This document shows positions 12,305 through 24,600 of a DNA stretch of 64,000 bases, piece by piece (the stretch's first letter is position 1; the number at the start of each line of letters is the position of its first letter). The stretch covers positions 10,509,495 through 10,573,494 of the forward strand of contig OZ234502.1 in the NCBI GenBank assembly GCA_965153455.1. The letters run 5' to 3'. The translations under genes and the position numbers were made by a program. A model generated the notes under the pieces. That model searched no databases. It saw nothing but the letters and a program-made list of their open reading frames with translations, and was not told the origin of the DNA. The DNA comes from Sphagnum compactum. Lineage: Eukaryota > Bryophyta > Sphagnopsida > Sphagnales.

Positions 12305-12570
12305 ACAAGAACAGGGTCTATTTAGTACTTACCAGTGGGACCATGCTTGAAGCGACATTTGCTGCCATAAGGACAACCCTCTGGAGAGCTATAGCGCCTG
12401 CACTCTTGGTCCCCATTCAATTGCATGCTCATGGCTTGCAGGTCCAGAGCAGTAGTAGTACCACCATTCAATGCTGCCACTCCATTTCCATTCATAGCTG
12501 CAATCAGAGTTGTTGATCCAGCTTCGTATGGACGTGCCTTTTTCAAAGCAGGTTCATAGGAACCCATCAT
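10565..12570 (-). CDS. CCCH zinc finger and KH domain RNA-binding protein
   Basis: Four exons on the minus strand join in frame: 12333-12570, 12090-12159, 11204-11567 and 10565-11053. Every intron is GT-AG and the 1161 coding bases give 386 residues. Four CCCH fingers are visible: C57-H76 (CX8CX5CX3H), C98-H117 (split by intron 2), C183-H202, and C358-H376 (CX7CX5CX3H). A KH domain spans about 266-332, with its GKAG loop at 279-282. Plant CCCH proteins with a central KH domain, such as Arabidopsis C3H36 and C3H52, share the CTKFFSTSGCP finger and the KH-then-CCCH end seen here. This copy has two extra fingers. The family is expected to bind RNA and act in post-transcriptional control. The Ala-rich linker before finger 4 is encoded by a GCA/GCT run. 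The splice model is well supported because all phases agree. Confidence 0.9.
12268..12302. repeat. (GA)n microsatellite in intron 1 of the CCCH/KH gene
   Basis: About 17 GA units on the plus strand read as CT on the gene's strand. The tract lies within intron 1 (12160-12332), about 30 bp from its 5' splice site. Confidence 0.9.
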
Positions 12571-13998
12571 TCAGGTTTGAATCTTCTTCTTCTTCTCCTC
12601 CTCCTCCCCTCCTCCTCCTTGATGGCTGTCACATACAAGTGAATGCAATCCTATCTTCTCTTGCCAATTCAAACCTTCAGGAGCCTCATTGTCTAATATG
12701 ATCCAGAACAATAGAGGAACATTAAAGGCTTAATGCCTGAGTAATCTAAAGTCTCCATCAGATCCTTTTGTTTCAATCTCCCTGCAGCATTCTGACCTTG
12801 ACATCACAATGCACATACTATGATGATGTCTATGTGTTTTCCTCTGCAGGATCTGATTCAGCTCTTGGTATGGAATTGGGATTTGGTTCCAGTGCCACCA
12901 CTGAATTACTCAAAAGAAATTGATGAGCCTAGCAGCTATAATTCTTGCCATGACGGAACATGGAAGGCTGGCATGAAACTGTAGTATCTATTGAGAAGCA
13001 TAGGAGCCAAGAGACAGTCTATTACAAGGAGGGAAGCACCTGACATTGAGCCGGCGGTTTCCTCCTCTGGAGTAGTCAAATTTGCTGCTGCTATTCTGAT
13101 CAACAACATAGAAGCTCAAACCGAAGGAGGAGGGAGCAGCAGCATTGAGACAGGACACAGTTCATCAGATTCTTCACAAAACCGTGCTGCAGAATCTGTC
13201 TTTCCAGACTCCAGACAGACCTAAGACAACAATTGACAGAAAAAAAAACCTCCACCAAATTGCGCACACAAGCGAGTCCAAACAAATCAGTGCAATCACA
13301 AGGCCTCCGTCCAGGTGCTATGGATTACTACCACAACAGCAACAGCAACAGCAACAACAACGATTAGCGATTAGCGATCCTGCTGCTTCTTCACGCTGTC
13401 TGTCACATTGATTGTACAACCATCAACGACACATTGTCCTCTACAACATGGTTCTAAACACTAGAGGAGAATAATCACAAAGATATGTACCAAGCAAGGT
13501 AAAACAAGAAGAAGAAGAAGAAGAAGAAGACACAGATACGGACACAGACAGAAATTATTCACACACAGACAGACTCGCAAAGGAGAGAGAGAGAGAGAGA
13601 GGAAGAGAATTGGAGTACTAAGTGGCTAAGTAGTGCAAAGAAAATGAGGATAAAGAGAGAAGAGATGATGGCAAGAAGAGGGGGAGAGGAGCAAGAGTAG
13701 GATCAAGAACGCGCAGGCAGGCAGGCAGCGAGCGAGCGAGCGAAGCAATGGCAAGCTCTTCTTGCTGGCTGTCGGGCAGCTATTGCTGGGCAACGAAATT
13801 CCAGAAGAAGCGCCAACAAGAAGAAGAATTGCGAAGAAGAAGAGCGAAGAAGAAGGGAGACGGGGGGTGGTGGTTAGACCGTTGGGCGTCACCCTCCACT
13901 TGCTTCTTGTAACCGAACAACACCCATTCCAGTCACCGGATGGGTATCATCACACCCCACCCCACCCCCCCCCTCCCCTCCCCTCCCCTCCCCTCCCA
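12571..13998 (-). promoter_or_regulatory. Upstream/5' UTR region of the CCCH/KH gene
   Basis: No convincing coding frame is present. The stretch is rich in simple repeats: CTT/CTC near 12586-12620, CAG/CAA at 13331-13360, AAG at 13507-13530, GA at 13577-13602, and GCAG/GCGA at 13711-13743. It probably holds a long 5' UTR, possibly with introns, and the promoter. It ends in a C-rich tract on the plus strand. Confidence 0.4.
13954..13998. repeat. C-rich (CCCCT)n tract; G-quadruplex-forming on the minus strand
   Basis: The plus strand carries CCCCAC units and a run of nine C, then at least five CCCCT units. The complementary strand, which is the sense strand of the CCCH/KH gene, therefore has many consecutive G4 runs with one-base spacers. 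That satisfies the sequence rule for a G-quadruplex. It sits about 1.4 kb upstream of the start codon. Confidence 0.75.
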
Positions 13999-14040
13999 AC
14001 CAAGTGCCTCTCATCACTACCTATAAATAAGGTAACTATT

Positions 14041-14215
14041 GTCTTATCATCCAACATTATGATAATCCAACATTGTCTTATCATCCAGCACTATGATCAT
14101 CCAATGTTGATTTATCATCCAATATTGATTTATCATCCAATATCATGATCATCCAATGTTGATTTATCATCCAATATCATGATCATCTAATAATATTGTC
14201 TTATCATCCAACATT
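14041..14215. repeat. Minisatellite with TTATCATCCAA core, about 33-bp unit
   Basis: The core TTATCATCCAA recurs about six times. The best-conserved copies, around 14110-14190, form a 33-bp unit that combines TTATCATCCAATATCATGAT with CATCCAATGTTGA. The flanking copies are shorter and degenerate. Confidence 0.75.
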
Positions 14216-17200
14216 TATCATATTTTCTTTGTTTCTTTCCCTTTTTTTGAGTGATGACCCAAAAAAAAACAAAGTTTTAACTATTATGTTGTAAGGGAGG
14301 TTCCCACACACACGTGCCTTGTTCTCCTAAGGGAGGAGTACCCCATGGCATGAGCCCAGAGGGTGTTCCCAAACCTCAAGAGAATGCATGACAAGTACTG
14401 GAACCTCCCCTTATGTAAACAACTCTCTTTTAATTTCCTCACCTCTTTTCTGTTTCATACAAAAGAAATATTTCCATGGGAACGTGGGAACATCTAAAAT
14501 TGAGGGAACAAGCTCCCCCAGCATAATGGCCTAGGGTTCTTCTGCTGGAGGGGAGATCCCTCAAAATATACAATAAAAATTAAAAAGGGAGTTGTTTTAC
14601 GAATTCCAAAATTCTCAAGGTGTTTTGTTTTCCTTTTCAATTTTGTGACGTAACCAAAGTGGTGATCATAGATGAGAAGAAATAGCCGAATTTGGTTATA
14701 GAAGATAGGTAAGTGAAAGTAAAAAGAATTATTATTAAACATTATTCTTTATTATTGGCTACCTAGTTGGAACCTAGTATAGAAATATGGCAACTTTTGT
14801 TTATATTGTTTGAAAGTCTGGTGATTGAAAACTCCAAAAAACAATTAAAAAATTCTTGCATTTTTATTTTGATTTTTCTAAGGGGGAAAAAAAGGGTGGG
14901 GGTGGGAACTCATATGTACCTAGTCTCCTCGCTAGAAGAAAAGACACAATGGAAACAAGAATAATTAGTACTATGGAATGGTCAAAGCCCCTGCCCATTA
15001 TTTGGGTAAGGCATTGGGCGAGCCCACTTAGGACGCACTTGTCGAAGCACCTGGGCAAGCTTGGTGACGCACCCAACATAACAGGCAACGGTGACGCCAT
15101 TCCATGACATTAAGGTCTGGGGTGACAGATTCAACAATATAAAAGAAAATTTCATGTTCAACAAAGGGGTGTGTCACACTCCGGCCTTGTCATTTACATT
15201 AAATTGTATCTTAAGGCAAAAGAAGAATTATGAAAACTCAAATATTTCACCATGCAAAAATATAGTCTTCAAAAAATCCTCTAAAAAGAAACCAAAATCC
15301 TTCAACATATTATAACTCTATAACTAATCTTAAGTTTCAACACAAGCCAAAATATTATCTTTCAAAAATCCTCATATAAAAATAAAAACGGAGTTGTTTG
15401 TGATATAACTTAAGAACAAAAGAACAACAAGCTTACAAGGTGTGTAATCACAACAGATCAATATGTATAGGAGATGGGCCTGAGTACAGGCCCTTCCATG
15501 ATTTGAGATCTGTGCCCGAGGCTGGTAGGCCGAGGGAACAGGTTGAAAATCACCGAAGTGTTGTACTCAGGTCCTTTTCCTCCCTAAAGCACAGCTGAGA
15601 TTTTTTCACTTTTTAGAAATAGTGACAGGCTGGCTGGTACCTTTCATTGTTCAGAACATCCCAGTACAACCTGGCTGGTACCTTCCACCGCAGAAGATCC
15701 CCCTTGGCGAAAACAGGTTTCTTCAAGCAGGCAAGGGAGCTGAAAATACCAAGGACAAAATCTAGGCAGTGCTTTACGACATTGAAACCAACCTAAAAAC
15801 ACAGAGCCACACAAAACCCCTTGTCACAAGACCTTTAGCTGTGACTAGGGTGACTAATGGTGAGCGAAAATAAACAATAGTGAGTTGAGAACAAAGACCA
15901 AGGTATGGAATGAAACACAAGAAGGGTTTTTAGAGATGGTTTGGGAGTATGTGAAAATTAAGGTAATTTTGACTCCCAAGACCCCCACCTAATATTCCCA
16001 CTTTGTTAGTTGGAACTTTCAAAAGGTTTTAATTCTTTTGGAAATGAGGTTTGAGAGGTCTAAATTGAATAATTTTGGTATCATTGGAAAGGTCTCTATG
16101 TGAGCAATAAGACAATGAACCAAATTTTAATAAATAATAATAATATAATTATTAATGGGGGGTTTGAAAGGTTGAGACAAAAAGTGTAAAACAATTTTTG
16201 ACCATTCAAAAAGTGATTTGGAAAGGAAAAACATGTTTGATTGCAAATATAATGTTAAAATTATATATATATGAGGGCCATAATATAATGGTGGCACAAA
16301 ATGTGCATTCCTTAAGAGTTTTGAGCCCTAGGGCACCAAAATGTCTTCAATTTCAAGAAAAAGAACATTGGGATTTTTAGGAAATGTCATTTGGATGTAC
16401 CATAGTATGGTGGCAACTTTGACACTAATTATATTATTTATAAAAATGTTCAAATTTATTTTTCAAAAATCAAAGGTGAAGCAATTTTTTCAAAAATTAG
16501 TTTGGAATCCTTTTTAAAAAAATATTTTTTGCAACATGGAATTTGCAAAACGAATTAATCATTCAATATTCGTGTGTTGAAACTGCACATGTATTATTAT
16601 ATTTTGATTAGGACATGCAAACTATATAGAGGGAAAGTAGTGCCCCTTGTAAATTGTAGGAGTTTGAGCTAGTGTTGTCCCGTCCTTACTTTTCAAGAAA
16701 ACCTCTGATCCCAGTTATTATTATTGTTTAATATATGAAAGAACCCATTTCATTTTTGTGCTTAAGAATTTATCCATTTTTTTATATTAACAAAAGCCCT
16801 TAACTTTAAATGTTGAATGTTAAAAAACTTACACAATAACAAAATATGTAATAATCACACACCGTTAGGCAAATGGAAGATATTTGTATATTTACTTATA
16901 AAAAGGTAAAATCATTTATTATTTGGATTTTTTTTGAAATATGAAATGGTTGTGATATTACAATTATGTCATTTTAGTAGGATGATAATGAATGAATTAT
17001 GTTTGTGGAACATCATTTGAGTTAAAGGAAAAGAGTTTGACAACACTTGAGAATGACAAGATTTCCTAATTCAACAAAGGAAATAATCATACATTAATAA
17101 GTGTGATGTATAAGTTGGCATACTATGTTACAATCAAGTTGTTCATAGATACCAATACGCATGCCTTGGCGCCTAGGCAATACCCTTTTAAACAAAAACA

Positions 17201-20084
17201 ATTCAGGAAAAAAAAAACAATCGTGTCCCAAAATCATCAACTAACATGACACCAATTTAATTTACAATCCTTTGATCACAAAAATATGTGTCAAATTCAC
17301 ATAAATTCGCAATGCAATTTGGTACATTTCATGCACACTTATCAATATGACGAGTACACAAAGTACCATAGAAAAAACCTATTACACCCACTTGAAGGTT
17401 ATGTGAACATATTCCCATTGTAAGATGTGTATGTGGCCTTTTCAAGACCTCTTTTAATGTTCTAGGAGATGGGTTGTACAAAATTGTTCAAAAGAAAGCA
17501 TTACACTCACCCTTGTTCATGATATATGTTTAGTGTGCGTGATGGTCTAATTACAAATTTTTGATCTAGAATGTAATGTTTTAACTCTTGTTGGCAATTT
17601 GATATTCAAAATACAACATATTGTGTCTTTTAAGAGACTATTCAAGTTTAGCCAAAATATGACAAATAAATTGTCATGTCATATGTATTTTTCTAATTCA
17701 TTTGTCCCTTTGATGCTTTTGCATGGTTTAGTACACATTGAAAACTTCACAATTTAAGCCAAACCTCAAAAGTAAATCATTTGCTTAGCAATATTGTTGG
17801 CCATTGTTATTCTTACAACAATGATGCAAAAATTTGTAACTTAATGATATTGAAATAACTAAGTACTAAAATCATTTAATTTTTACTATGATTATCATGG
17901 GCATTATGGAAACACCAAAAAAAAAGACATCAATGTAACATATTCATTTTTTTTAGCAATTGACTTTAGGTTTTGAAACCATTTAAACTTATAATTCATT
18001 ATATATTGACAATTTTGCCTTGTCTATGGTTGTGTTTATTGAAATTTGGAAGACTAATTTCTATGATGCACTATTGAAGGCAATATTAATATTTATCACA
18101 TCCAAATTTAGTGTTAATGTATGGCCTCGCTCACGAACAAGACATATTGGATAATACATTAAGCGAACATTTATATTCCACAATTGAACCAATGACTATG
18201 GCTAACCAATCAATAGCAATGAATGTGTGGGCAATCACTAATGTGAACCAACCAAAAGTAGTCATTTTCTTGTGGCCTTTAACCCATTAAGGGGCACTCG
18301 TTTACAAGAGCAAACCCATTTTCACACAATTGAGATGTTTCCTTTCATTCAAAATTTTGTGTATAAAACATTTTGTTCTTGTTTTTGAAGATATTTTAAG
18401 GTCAAATATCCTAGAGCTTCTAATAATTCTCAATCCTAGATGCTTTGAAACTCCCATCATCCTAGTAAATTGTCATATTTGCAAAAACTCCAATAAGGCA
18501 CCAAGTTTTTGGTTAGAAAAAAAACTTCACAATTTGGAGTATAATAGTTGTTATTTTGCGATTTACAGGCAACCAATGAGGTGATGTGCAAAAATTGTGT
18601 AAATTTCAGTCCAAAGTACACATATTTATGACATCCAAATTTGGGAGTTTGTGAAGCCTACAATGGATTGTGTGATATTGAAGAGGAAAGGATTGATCTC
18701 ATATTTTACATACCATTGATGGATGTATTACATGTTGTTGCCATGTTAACATATTTTAAGAACAAAGATTTTTTATAAGCTTTTTAAGGTTGTCAAAGTT
18801 CATTAAGAAAGAACCCAATGGAGAATTCCCATGCAAGCATCAAAGTTCAATTGATTGTATTGTGTTTTTATCATGTGCAACTTTCAAGGTAATATAATTT
18901 TTCTTACCTTTTGAAGTTATATTCGAGTTGTTAGAATTGGTTAACATTCTTTTTCCACATTTGGGATGCCAATTGCGAGGTTCGTTTTCTTTTTTCCAAT
19001 AGAAAAAATCACATGCCCTTGTTAAAATCATGTCATAGTGGAGATTTTTATATAAAAAACTTCATATACAAGTTAAGTATAGGGGAAGGCCTTTTGGATC
19101 ATACCCATTTGGCAAATTATTGTAGAATGATAGTGGAAAATTGGCTAATGCTCAACCTTTGTTCCTTATTTTTCTTCATCCTTTCTTCTCTAACAATGAA
19201 TTTTTATGAGGTTCTTTCCTTTTTCATTGCAGAAGAAAATAGGGAAACCAAAATTTGAGAACTTATATTGGCAACTTATTTTGGAATTAAGAATGATTGG
19301 CCAGAATCACAAACGTTGAATAACATTGGCCAATATCACAAGTTTTGAAGAAAATTGAAGAAAATGTCAAAGTAATATGGCAAATTTCCCCTTTTTATGT
19401 TCCTTTTTTTCTATGAATAATTTATGGTTTGGGTTTCTATCACTTTCAAATAGGTAACATAGATACAACAAATAATAGAATTACTATTCAAATTAGGCAA
19501 TTTGTTAAAACTGATAATAGAAAAAATTTGGTCAAAGTCACAAACCTTGAAAAAGGATTCATCAATATGTCAAAAAATTAAATTATTAAATTATTATTTT
19601 TTGTGTTTTCCTTTGTTTTTAATAGAGAACATGGTATGTACTATGATTGGGTGTCATTCACTTTCCTCTATTATAAAATATATATATTTTAAAAAAAAAG
19701 CCAAAAGTAAACCAGTTAAGTATCCTCATATTGCACACAATACTTAGTAACATGGCAAGTTTGACATTTCAGTGTCAAATTTTTATTTTATTTTTGAAGA
19801 TTCCATGTTTGAAAAAAAAATTATAAAATATTTTCTCTTTTCCTACACAAAATGTTGTTCTTTGAAAAGAAAATTTTCTTTCAAAATTCCAAATTTGTCA
19901 AAGTTGCCAAGGTACTATGGTATTGCCCCATGTTTTGATAAGTGTTTGTATATTCACATCACATATGATATTGAAATATGAAAACTATTTATAATTGGAG
20001 CTAACATTACCTAACATCAATGGATTACACACTTCAAAGGTTTATGTTATTAGCCAGTCCAAATGGTTGGTTTTTGGGTTTAGG
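14216..20084. other. AT-rich gene-free stretch
   Basis: I see no supported gene. Candidate frames are short, with biased composition and no domain signature. A slightly more GC-rich patch at 14970-15110 is bounded by the inverted 9-mers ATGGAATGG and CCATTCCAT. A TGTCACACTCCGGCC string near 15173 looks like the start of a long terminal repeat, but no matching second repeat, primer-binding site or polyprotein was found. A hairpin repeat lies at 15465-15498. Confidence 0.45.
15465..15498 (+). repeat. Dispersed hairpin repeat, copy A
   Basis: Copy A reads GTATAGGAGAT, then a 7-bp stem (GGGCCTG at 15476-15482, CAGGCCC at 15487-15493) with loop AGTA, then TTCCA. Copy B at 53287-53320 has the same flanks and architecture but a different stem sequence. 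Identity as a SINE, a retrotransposon fragment or something else is unknown. Confidence 0.55.
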
Positions 20085-20092
20085 GTTTACAC
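20085..20092. repeat. Target-site duplication (left) of the hAT element
   Basis: GTTTACAC abuts the left terminus at 20093 and recurs exactly at 24372-24379 beside the right terminus. Eight base pairs is the characteristic hAT duplication length. Confidence 0.75.
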
Positions 20093-20529
20093 CAATTTTG
20101 GGCAATTTTCAAATCTTGACCCGGTTTTCGACCCAGTTCTCACAGTGAGAATTGGTTGACATGGTTGATTGTGAAAATCAGATGGAGAATCGACCTCCAA
20201 TTCTCACATGAACGAGAATTGGTTATGAAAAGCGATTCTTTTTATTTTTAATTCTTAATTTTGGAGAACCAGACAAGTTTTCTAAAAGAACTTGCATTTG
20301 ATTATTGGTAGTCTAAGGTTTAGGGTTCTAAAATAGTTGTTGTCACCTAGGGATGCAAAGGTGTTGTTTAGGGTTAGGGATAAAGAACGTGTATAAAAAT
20401 GGGCCCATGCTTCATTTTTGGTCACATAATTTTTTTTGGGTCTTCTAGTGCTTTAATGATGTTCATTTTGTGTTTGTTTGCTTGGCATTGTTTTTGCTTT
20501 TTGTTGCATTTGCTAAGTATTAGTTTTTA

Positions 20530-21080
20530 GAATCTAGTTTTTTTTTCATGTTCCTCTTGCATTGCTCCTCACATTGTCGCTCCTCGTGCTGCTCCTCTTG
20601 CATTGCTTCTCTTGTGTTACTCTTTTGGTGCTGCTCTTCACACTACTCCTTTAGTATTGCTCCTCTCGTGTTGTCGCTCTTTTCACGTTGCCTCTTCTCA
20701 CGCTGCTGCTTTCTATGCATTGTCACTCCTCTCGTATTGCCACTCTTTTCGTGTTACTACTCCTTGTACATTGTCATTCCTCTCGTGTTGCCCCTCTTCC
20801 CACATTGTTGCTCCTCACGGTACTCCTCTCATGTTGCACCTTTTGCGTAATTCCTCTCGTATTGTAGTTCTTATGCTACTTCCTTTCATGTTACTTTTCT
20901 CATGTTGCTCCTCCCTTGCTATAGCTGTGCATTGCTTTTCTTGCGTTGTAGCTCCTCTCTTGTTGTTATTCCTCTCGCGCTACTGTTCTTTTCACGTTAT
21001 TTTTTTCACCTTGCCACTCTTCTCACGCTACTGCTCCCCCTCACATTGCTCTTCTCACATCATTGCACATTTCAGGTACC
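20530..21080 (+). repeat. Degenerate pyrimidine-rich short tandem repeat inside the hAT element
   Basis: About 550 bp are built from variations of TGCTCCTCTCGTGTTGC with irregular 15-18-bp spacing. Open frames across it give Cys/Ser/Leu-rich peptides that are translation artefacts of the repeat. It lies between the left subterminal motifs and the transposase remnant. Confidence 0.6.
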
Positions 21081-21762
21081 TGCTAGCCTAGCCTTTATTG
21101 TTTTTCTCATGCTATTGTTGTTACTCTTCTCACGTTATTATTCTGTTTTGTTTGGTTAGTATGGTACTTCCTTTGCCCTTGCCATGTGCAAGTTGGAGCT
21201 TGGAACTTCAACACCAACTTGAGCACTAGAGGTAAGTTCCATTGCATATTTTCCATTTTTTTATTTTTGTTCTTTTTAGTTGCAACTTTGTTTTTTGTTG
21301 TTTTTTTTTTGTTGTTGCCACTTTTTTTTTCCATTTTGTTTTTTTTCATTATGTATCAATTTTTTAATTGATGTGTTTTGCTTTTTTTTTTTGCAAGATT
21401 TTCTAAACTTGAAAATACATTATAATTGTTTCCAATCAAAAAACCCATACATTTTCCACCTTATAATCCCTATTCCCTAAATTTTTTTGAGAAGTTTAGA
21501 AATATACATATTTTATTTTTGTAAAATATTAAAAAATAGATTACATTTTGTAATTGCTTGTAAATGTTAGGTTTTAATCCTTGATAAATAACATTTTGTA
21601 ATTGTTTGTAAATTTTAGTTTTTAGTTTTTGATAAAATCATGAAATTGTTTAGTTTTTTTTGCTACTCATAAGGGCAGTAATTTTTAATCACAAAAAAAT
21701 AAATTTAATCATAAATCTAAGTACTAATGGAACATTATTTTTGAAATGAAAATACATGTGAT

Positions 21763-24041
21763 GTGTTTATGAATGAAGTAAAAATAGAAGATGAAATGTT
21801 GTTAAAACCTAAAGAAATGTGCAGTTTTCAAATAGAAAGAAGTAGGAATCCAGAAATGAATGAATTTTTAAAAAAAAACTTTCCTCAAATTATGCATTGT
21901 ATTCTTTGTCATAATAATATAATATTGAATGTAAATCCAAAAATGCAAGATAGAATATGATTAATCACATATAATGCAACTAATGGCATAGTTGCATTGA
22001 TGAAACATGTCAATTCAAATCATCCTAATTTTTAAAAAAATTTGAAGAAGAAATTAATTGTCCTTTGAAAGAAGATGAAAGACAACTTTCCAAAAACAGA
22101 CCAAATGTTTCTTCTAATTCCATAATTAATTTTTTTGCTACAAAAAAAACTTTTAAGGAAGATGATGTGTAACAAAAACAAATTCTCGAATATTTGACTT
22201 TTTTAATTGTTAAAAACCATCTTCCTTTACAATGTGTAGAAAGTAATTGGTTAGAAAATTTAGTAGCCATTTGTGTCCCAAAATTGTTTTTCCTTCCAGA
22301 AAACAATTTTCTAATGAATTACTGCCCAAATTAGTGAAAAGAATTAAACAATCATATGTTTTACCAGCTTTAGTAGAATGTCATTCTACAATTGCAAGCT
22401 TTGATGTGTGGATGTCAAAAACTAGACATAATACTTTTGCATTGGTGATTAATTTTTTAAGAGATGATTAGTAGCCAAAGCACATTACCTTTGGTCTTTT
22501 TGAGCCAATAGACACAATTAGACAAACTTTGGTTAAAAAGTTGATAGATTGTTGGACAATTATGCATTGAGGAGAAAAATTATTGCTTATGTTAAGGATG
22601 AGGAATCTAATTTGAACATTATGACTAAAATCAATTGTAAGTTGTGATATGTTTAAAGGAATGTTTTCAGGGCACTTGTTGTGGGCATGCATTTTCCAAG
22701 GCTTGCCAATATGCCACAATAGAGGAGAATCACAAAGACTTATGATATGTGTCAATCAAATTTGCTCAAGTAGATTTGCATAAATGCATAACTTGGCCAA
22801 AAAAATTGGAAAGGATAGGCAAAAATGGGAAAAATCATGTGTAAATTTAGGTCTTCCCTTCGAAAATTGAATACTCTAGTGAAAATAAGGTAAATTTTTA
22901 GTTTTTTAGACTTTTTTATGTGCACATTTTTTGTCAATACTTTGCATAATAGTTTTTTCAATTTTTTCAACTGTTATTGTGCATAATCTAACATTTTCTT
23001 TTGCTATTGCAGATTTTCCAACAAAGTTATCCTTTTCCAAGAAGCTTTGAAGTTCAAAGAAACAATTATAATATGTTACAACATGTAAAATTATGTGAAT
23101 GAATGCAAGAATACCACCTCCTTTGACATGGCACATTTGTTGCATCATTGTTGATTCTTTTGGCCCTGTTGTGTCTACTTGTATTTTGAATTAGTGTAGG
23201 GGTCATTGGTTGTTAAGTGATGCACTAAATTTTTTCACGAGTCTAAAATTTAAGGATGAAATCGATTCTGCAACTTTTGATAACTTAATGGAAGAAGATG
23301 GAAATGTTATGTATGAGTTGTCATGTTTGGCCTCAAACATAAAGAAGGAAGTTATTTGGGTTCTAGATTCTTTTTTTTCTTTTTAAAAAAAAATGAGGAA
23401 AGGAAGGCCCATAATATGTTTTTTTAATGTTGGACCCTAGGTTTAAAACTTTTCGTCTTGTGTCCTCACTTATTGGTCATGAACAAGGCAAGGCAATTGT
23501 TGAAGAATATGACAAAAAATCTTTATTTTCTATGTTTCTAAAATATTATTATCATTTGCATCCATTGGTTGAATCTAAAAAGGGTGTTGTTGATCAAAGA
23601 ATTGAAGAGGACATGAGTTTGGATATCTTTGAGATGACAACTAGCACAAGTGAGCACAATAGAATTGGTCAATAGAAAGCTTCTGATTTTCAAGCGTTAT
23701 CAAATGGATTTCAAATGTCCACTACAGTCATGGGAAAAAATGAGAGCATGTTTCCTACAGTTGGTTTTTGTGCTAGACAAATCTTAGGAATAGTTTAATC
23801 TCAAATTGAGATGAAAAGAATACTTTAATTACTAGAATTTTTACTAGTCTTAGGAGATGCCATTTACAATCAAATTTTTTGAATAAATTGATTTTATGAG
23901 CAAAAATTGGCCCAATGATCCTTGGGTAGGTTGTAAATCCCCTTCTAGTTTGGCAGATTTTATTGAGAGTGATCTTAATTTAGAAGAAGAGTTAAAACAA
24001 TTTGAAAAAGGTTTAAAAAGGGACGAAATTGTGGGGTTGTA
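21763..24041 (+). pseudogene. Decayed hAT transposase inside the 20093-24371 element
   Basis: Plus-strand fragments follow the expected hAT order. First comes a CILCHNN-type Cys pair from a BED-like zinc finger near 21890. An ASFDVWMSKTRHNTFALVIN segment follows near 22390-22450, and a GLFEPIDTIRQTL segment near 22500. Next is a MLDPRFKTFRLVSSLIGHEQ segment at 23427, and then FCARQILGIV near 23770 and a KIGPMILG reading (KNWPND in the alternative frame) near 23905. Frame changes and stops occur throughout, for instance between the zinc finger and the catalytic region and within the C-terminal dimerisation domain. No functional protein is predicted. The longest intact piece is 82 codons. Confidence 0.75.
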
Positions 24042-24371
24042 AATTATGAATAGTTTTGTTTTCCAAATTTTCATGTTTTTAAAAATAATTTTTAAGTTAG
24101 AAAATATTTTAATTAATAAAGTAATTAAATAAATGTTAAATTAAATATTAATTTCCAAAAGAAGAGAACCAGGTTATGAGAACCAATTGTTATCATATAT
24201 GCAAAAATCACCCTATTTGAGAACGAGGTGAATTTGGAAAAAATAAAAATCTTGAGAACCTGATCCATTTTCACCAGCCACAACAATTAGAGAATCGATC
24301 AGGTTCTCATAACATAATGTAAGAATCGAAACTGATCGGTTCTCACAAAAAGTGAGAACCGTCCAACACTG

Positions 24372-24600
24372 GTTTACACTAATGTTGTGCATGTACATAT
24401 CAATAGCTGTATATATGGCGTGTAAATCCACTGTACGTCCACTTTTACACTTACGTCCAATTTTAAATATATTTACACTTATCCTGTTGCAGTGTATATA
24501 TATATATTTACACTTACATGAGGCCAGTGTAAATATTTGTCAAATGCACTTACGCAGCCCCATGTAAATGTTTTGGGGCGTGTAAGTGTAAATACTAAAT
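24372..24600. repeat. Right target-site duplication and second TTACACTT / GTGTAAGTG motif cluster
   Basis: The first eight bases are the right-hand GTTTACAC duplication of the hAT element. The following 220 bp contain about nine TTACAC or GTGTAA motifs plus a TA run at 24497-24508, closely resembling the cluster at 8478-8700. The hAT element may therefore have inserted at the edge of an older element with these subterminal motifs. Confidence 0.5.

Larger units (their letters stand above)
20093..24371 (+). mobile_element. hAT-superfamily DNA transposon, 4279 bp, degenerate
   Basis: The termini are 20093-20110 and 24354-24371, which are imperfect inverted repeats (12 of 18 positions match). 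The right end read inward begins CAGTGTTGGACGGTTCTC, a typical hAT start. Perfect 8-bp duplications GTTTACAC flank it. Both ends carry arrays of a GAGAACC or GGTTCTCA motif, at about 20120-20275 and 24165-24360, as expected of subterminal transposase-binding sites. The interior holds a pyrimidine-rich repeat (20530-21080) and a transposase remnant (21763-24041) broken by stops. The element can no longer move by itself. The intact duplication with diverged ends suggests an old but undisturbed insertion. Confidence 0.78.

Noticed and set aside
15173-15200. LTR retrotransposon start TGTCACACTCCGGCC
   Set aside because: No second LTR, primer-binding site or polyprotein was found nearby. Too weak to call.
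15465-15520. Hairpin repeat as a Helitron 3' end
   Set aside because: Neither orientation has the CTRR terminus at the expected distance after the hairpin, in either copy.
20548-21159. Cys/Ser-rich frames of 85-162 codons
   Set aside because: They are three frames of the same pyrimidine-rich short repeat within the hAT element, with no conserved domain.
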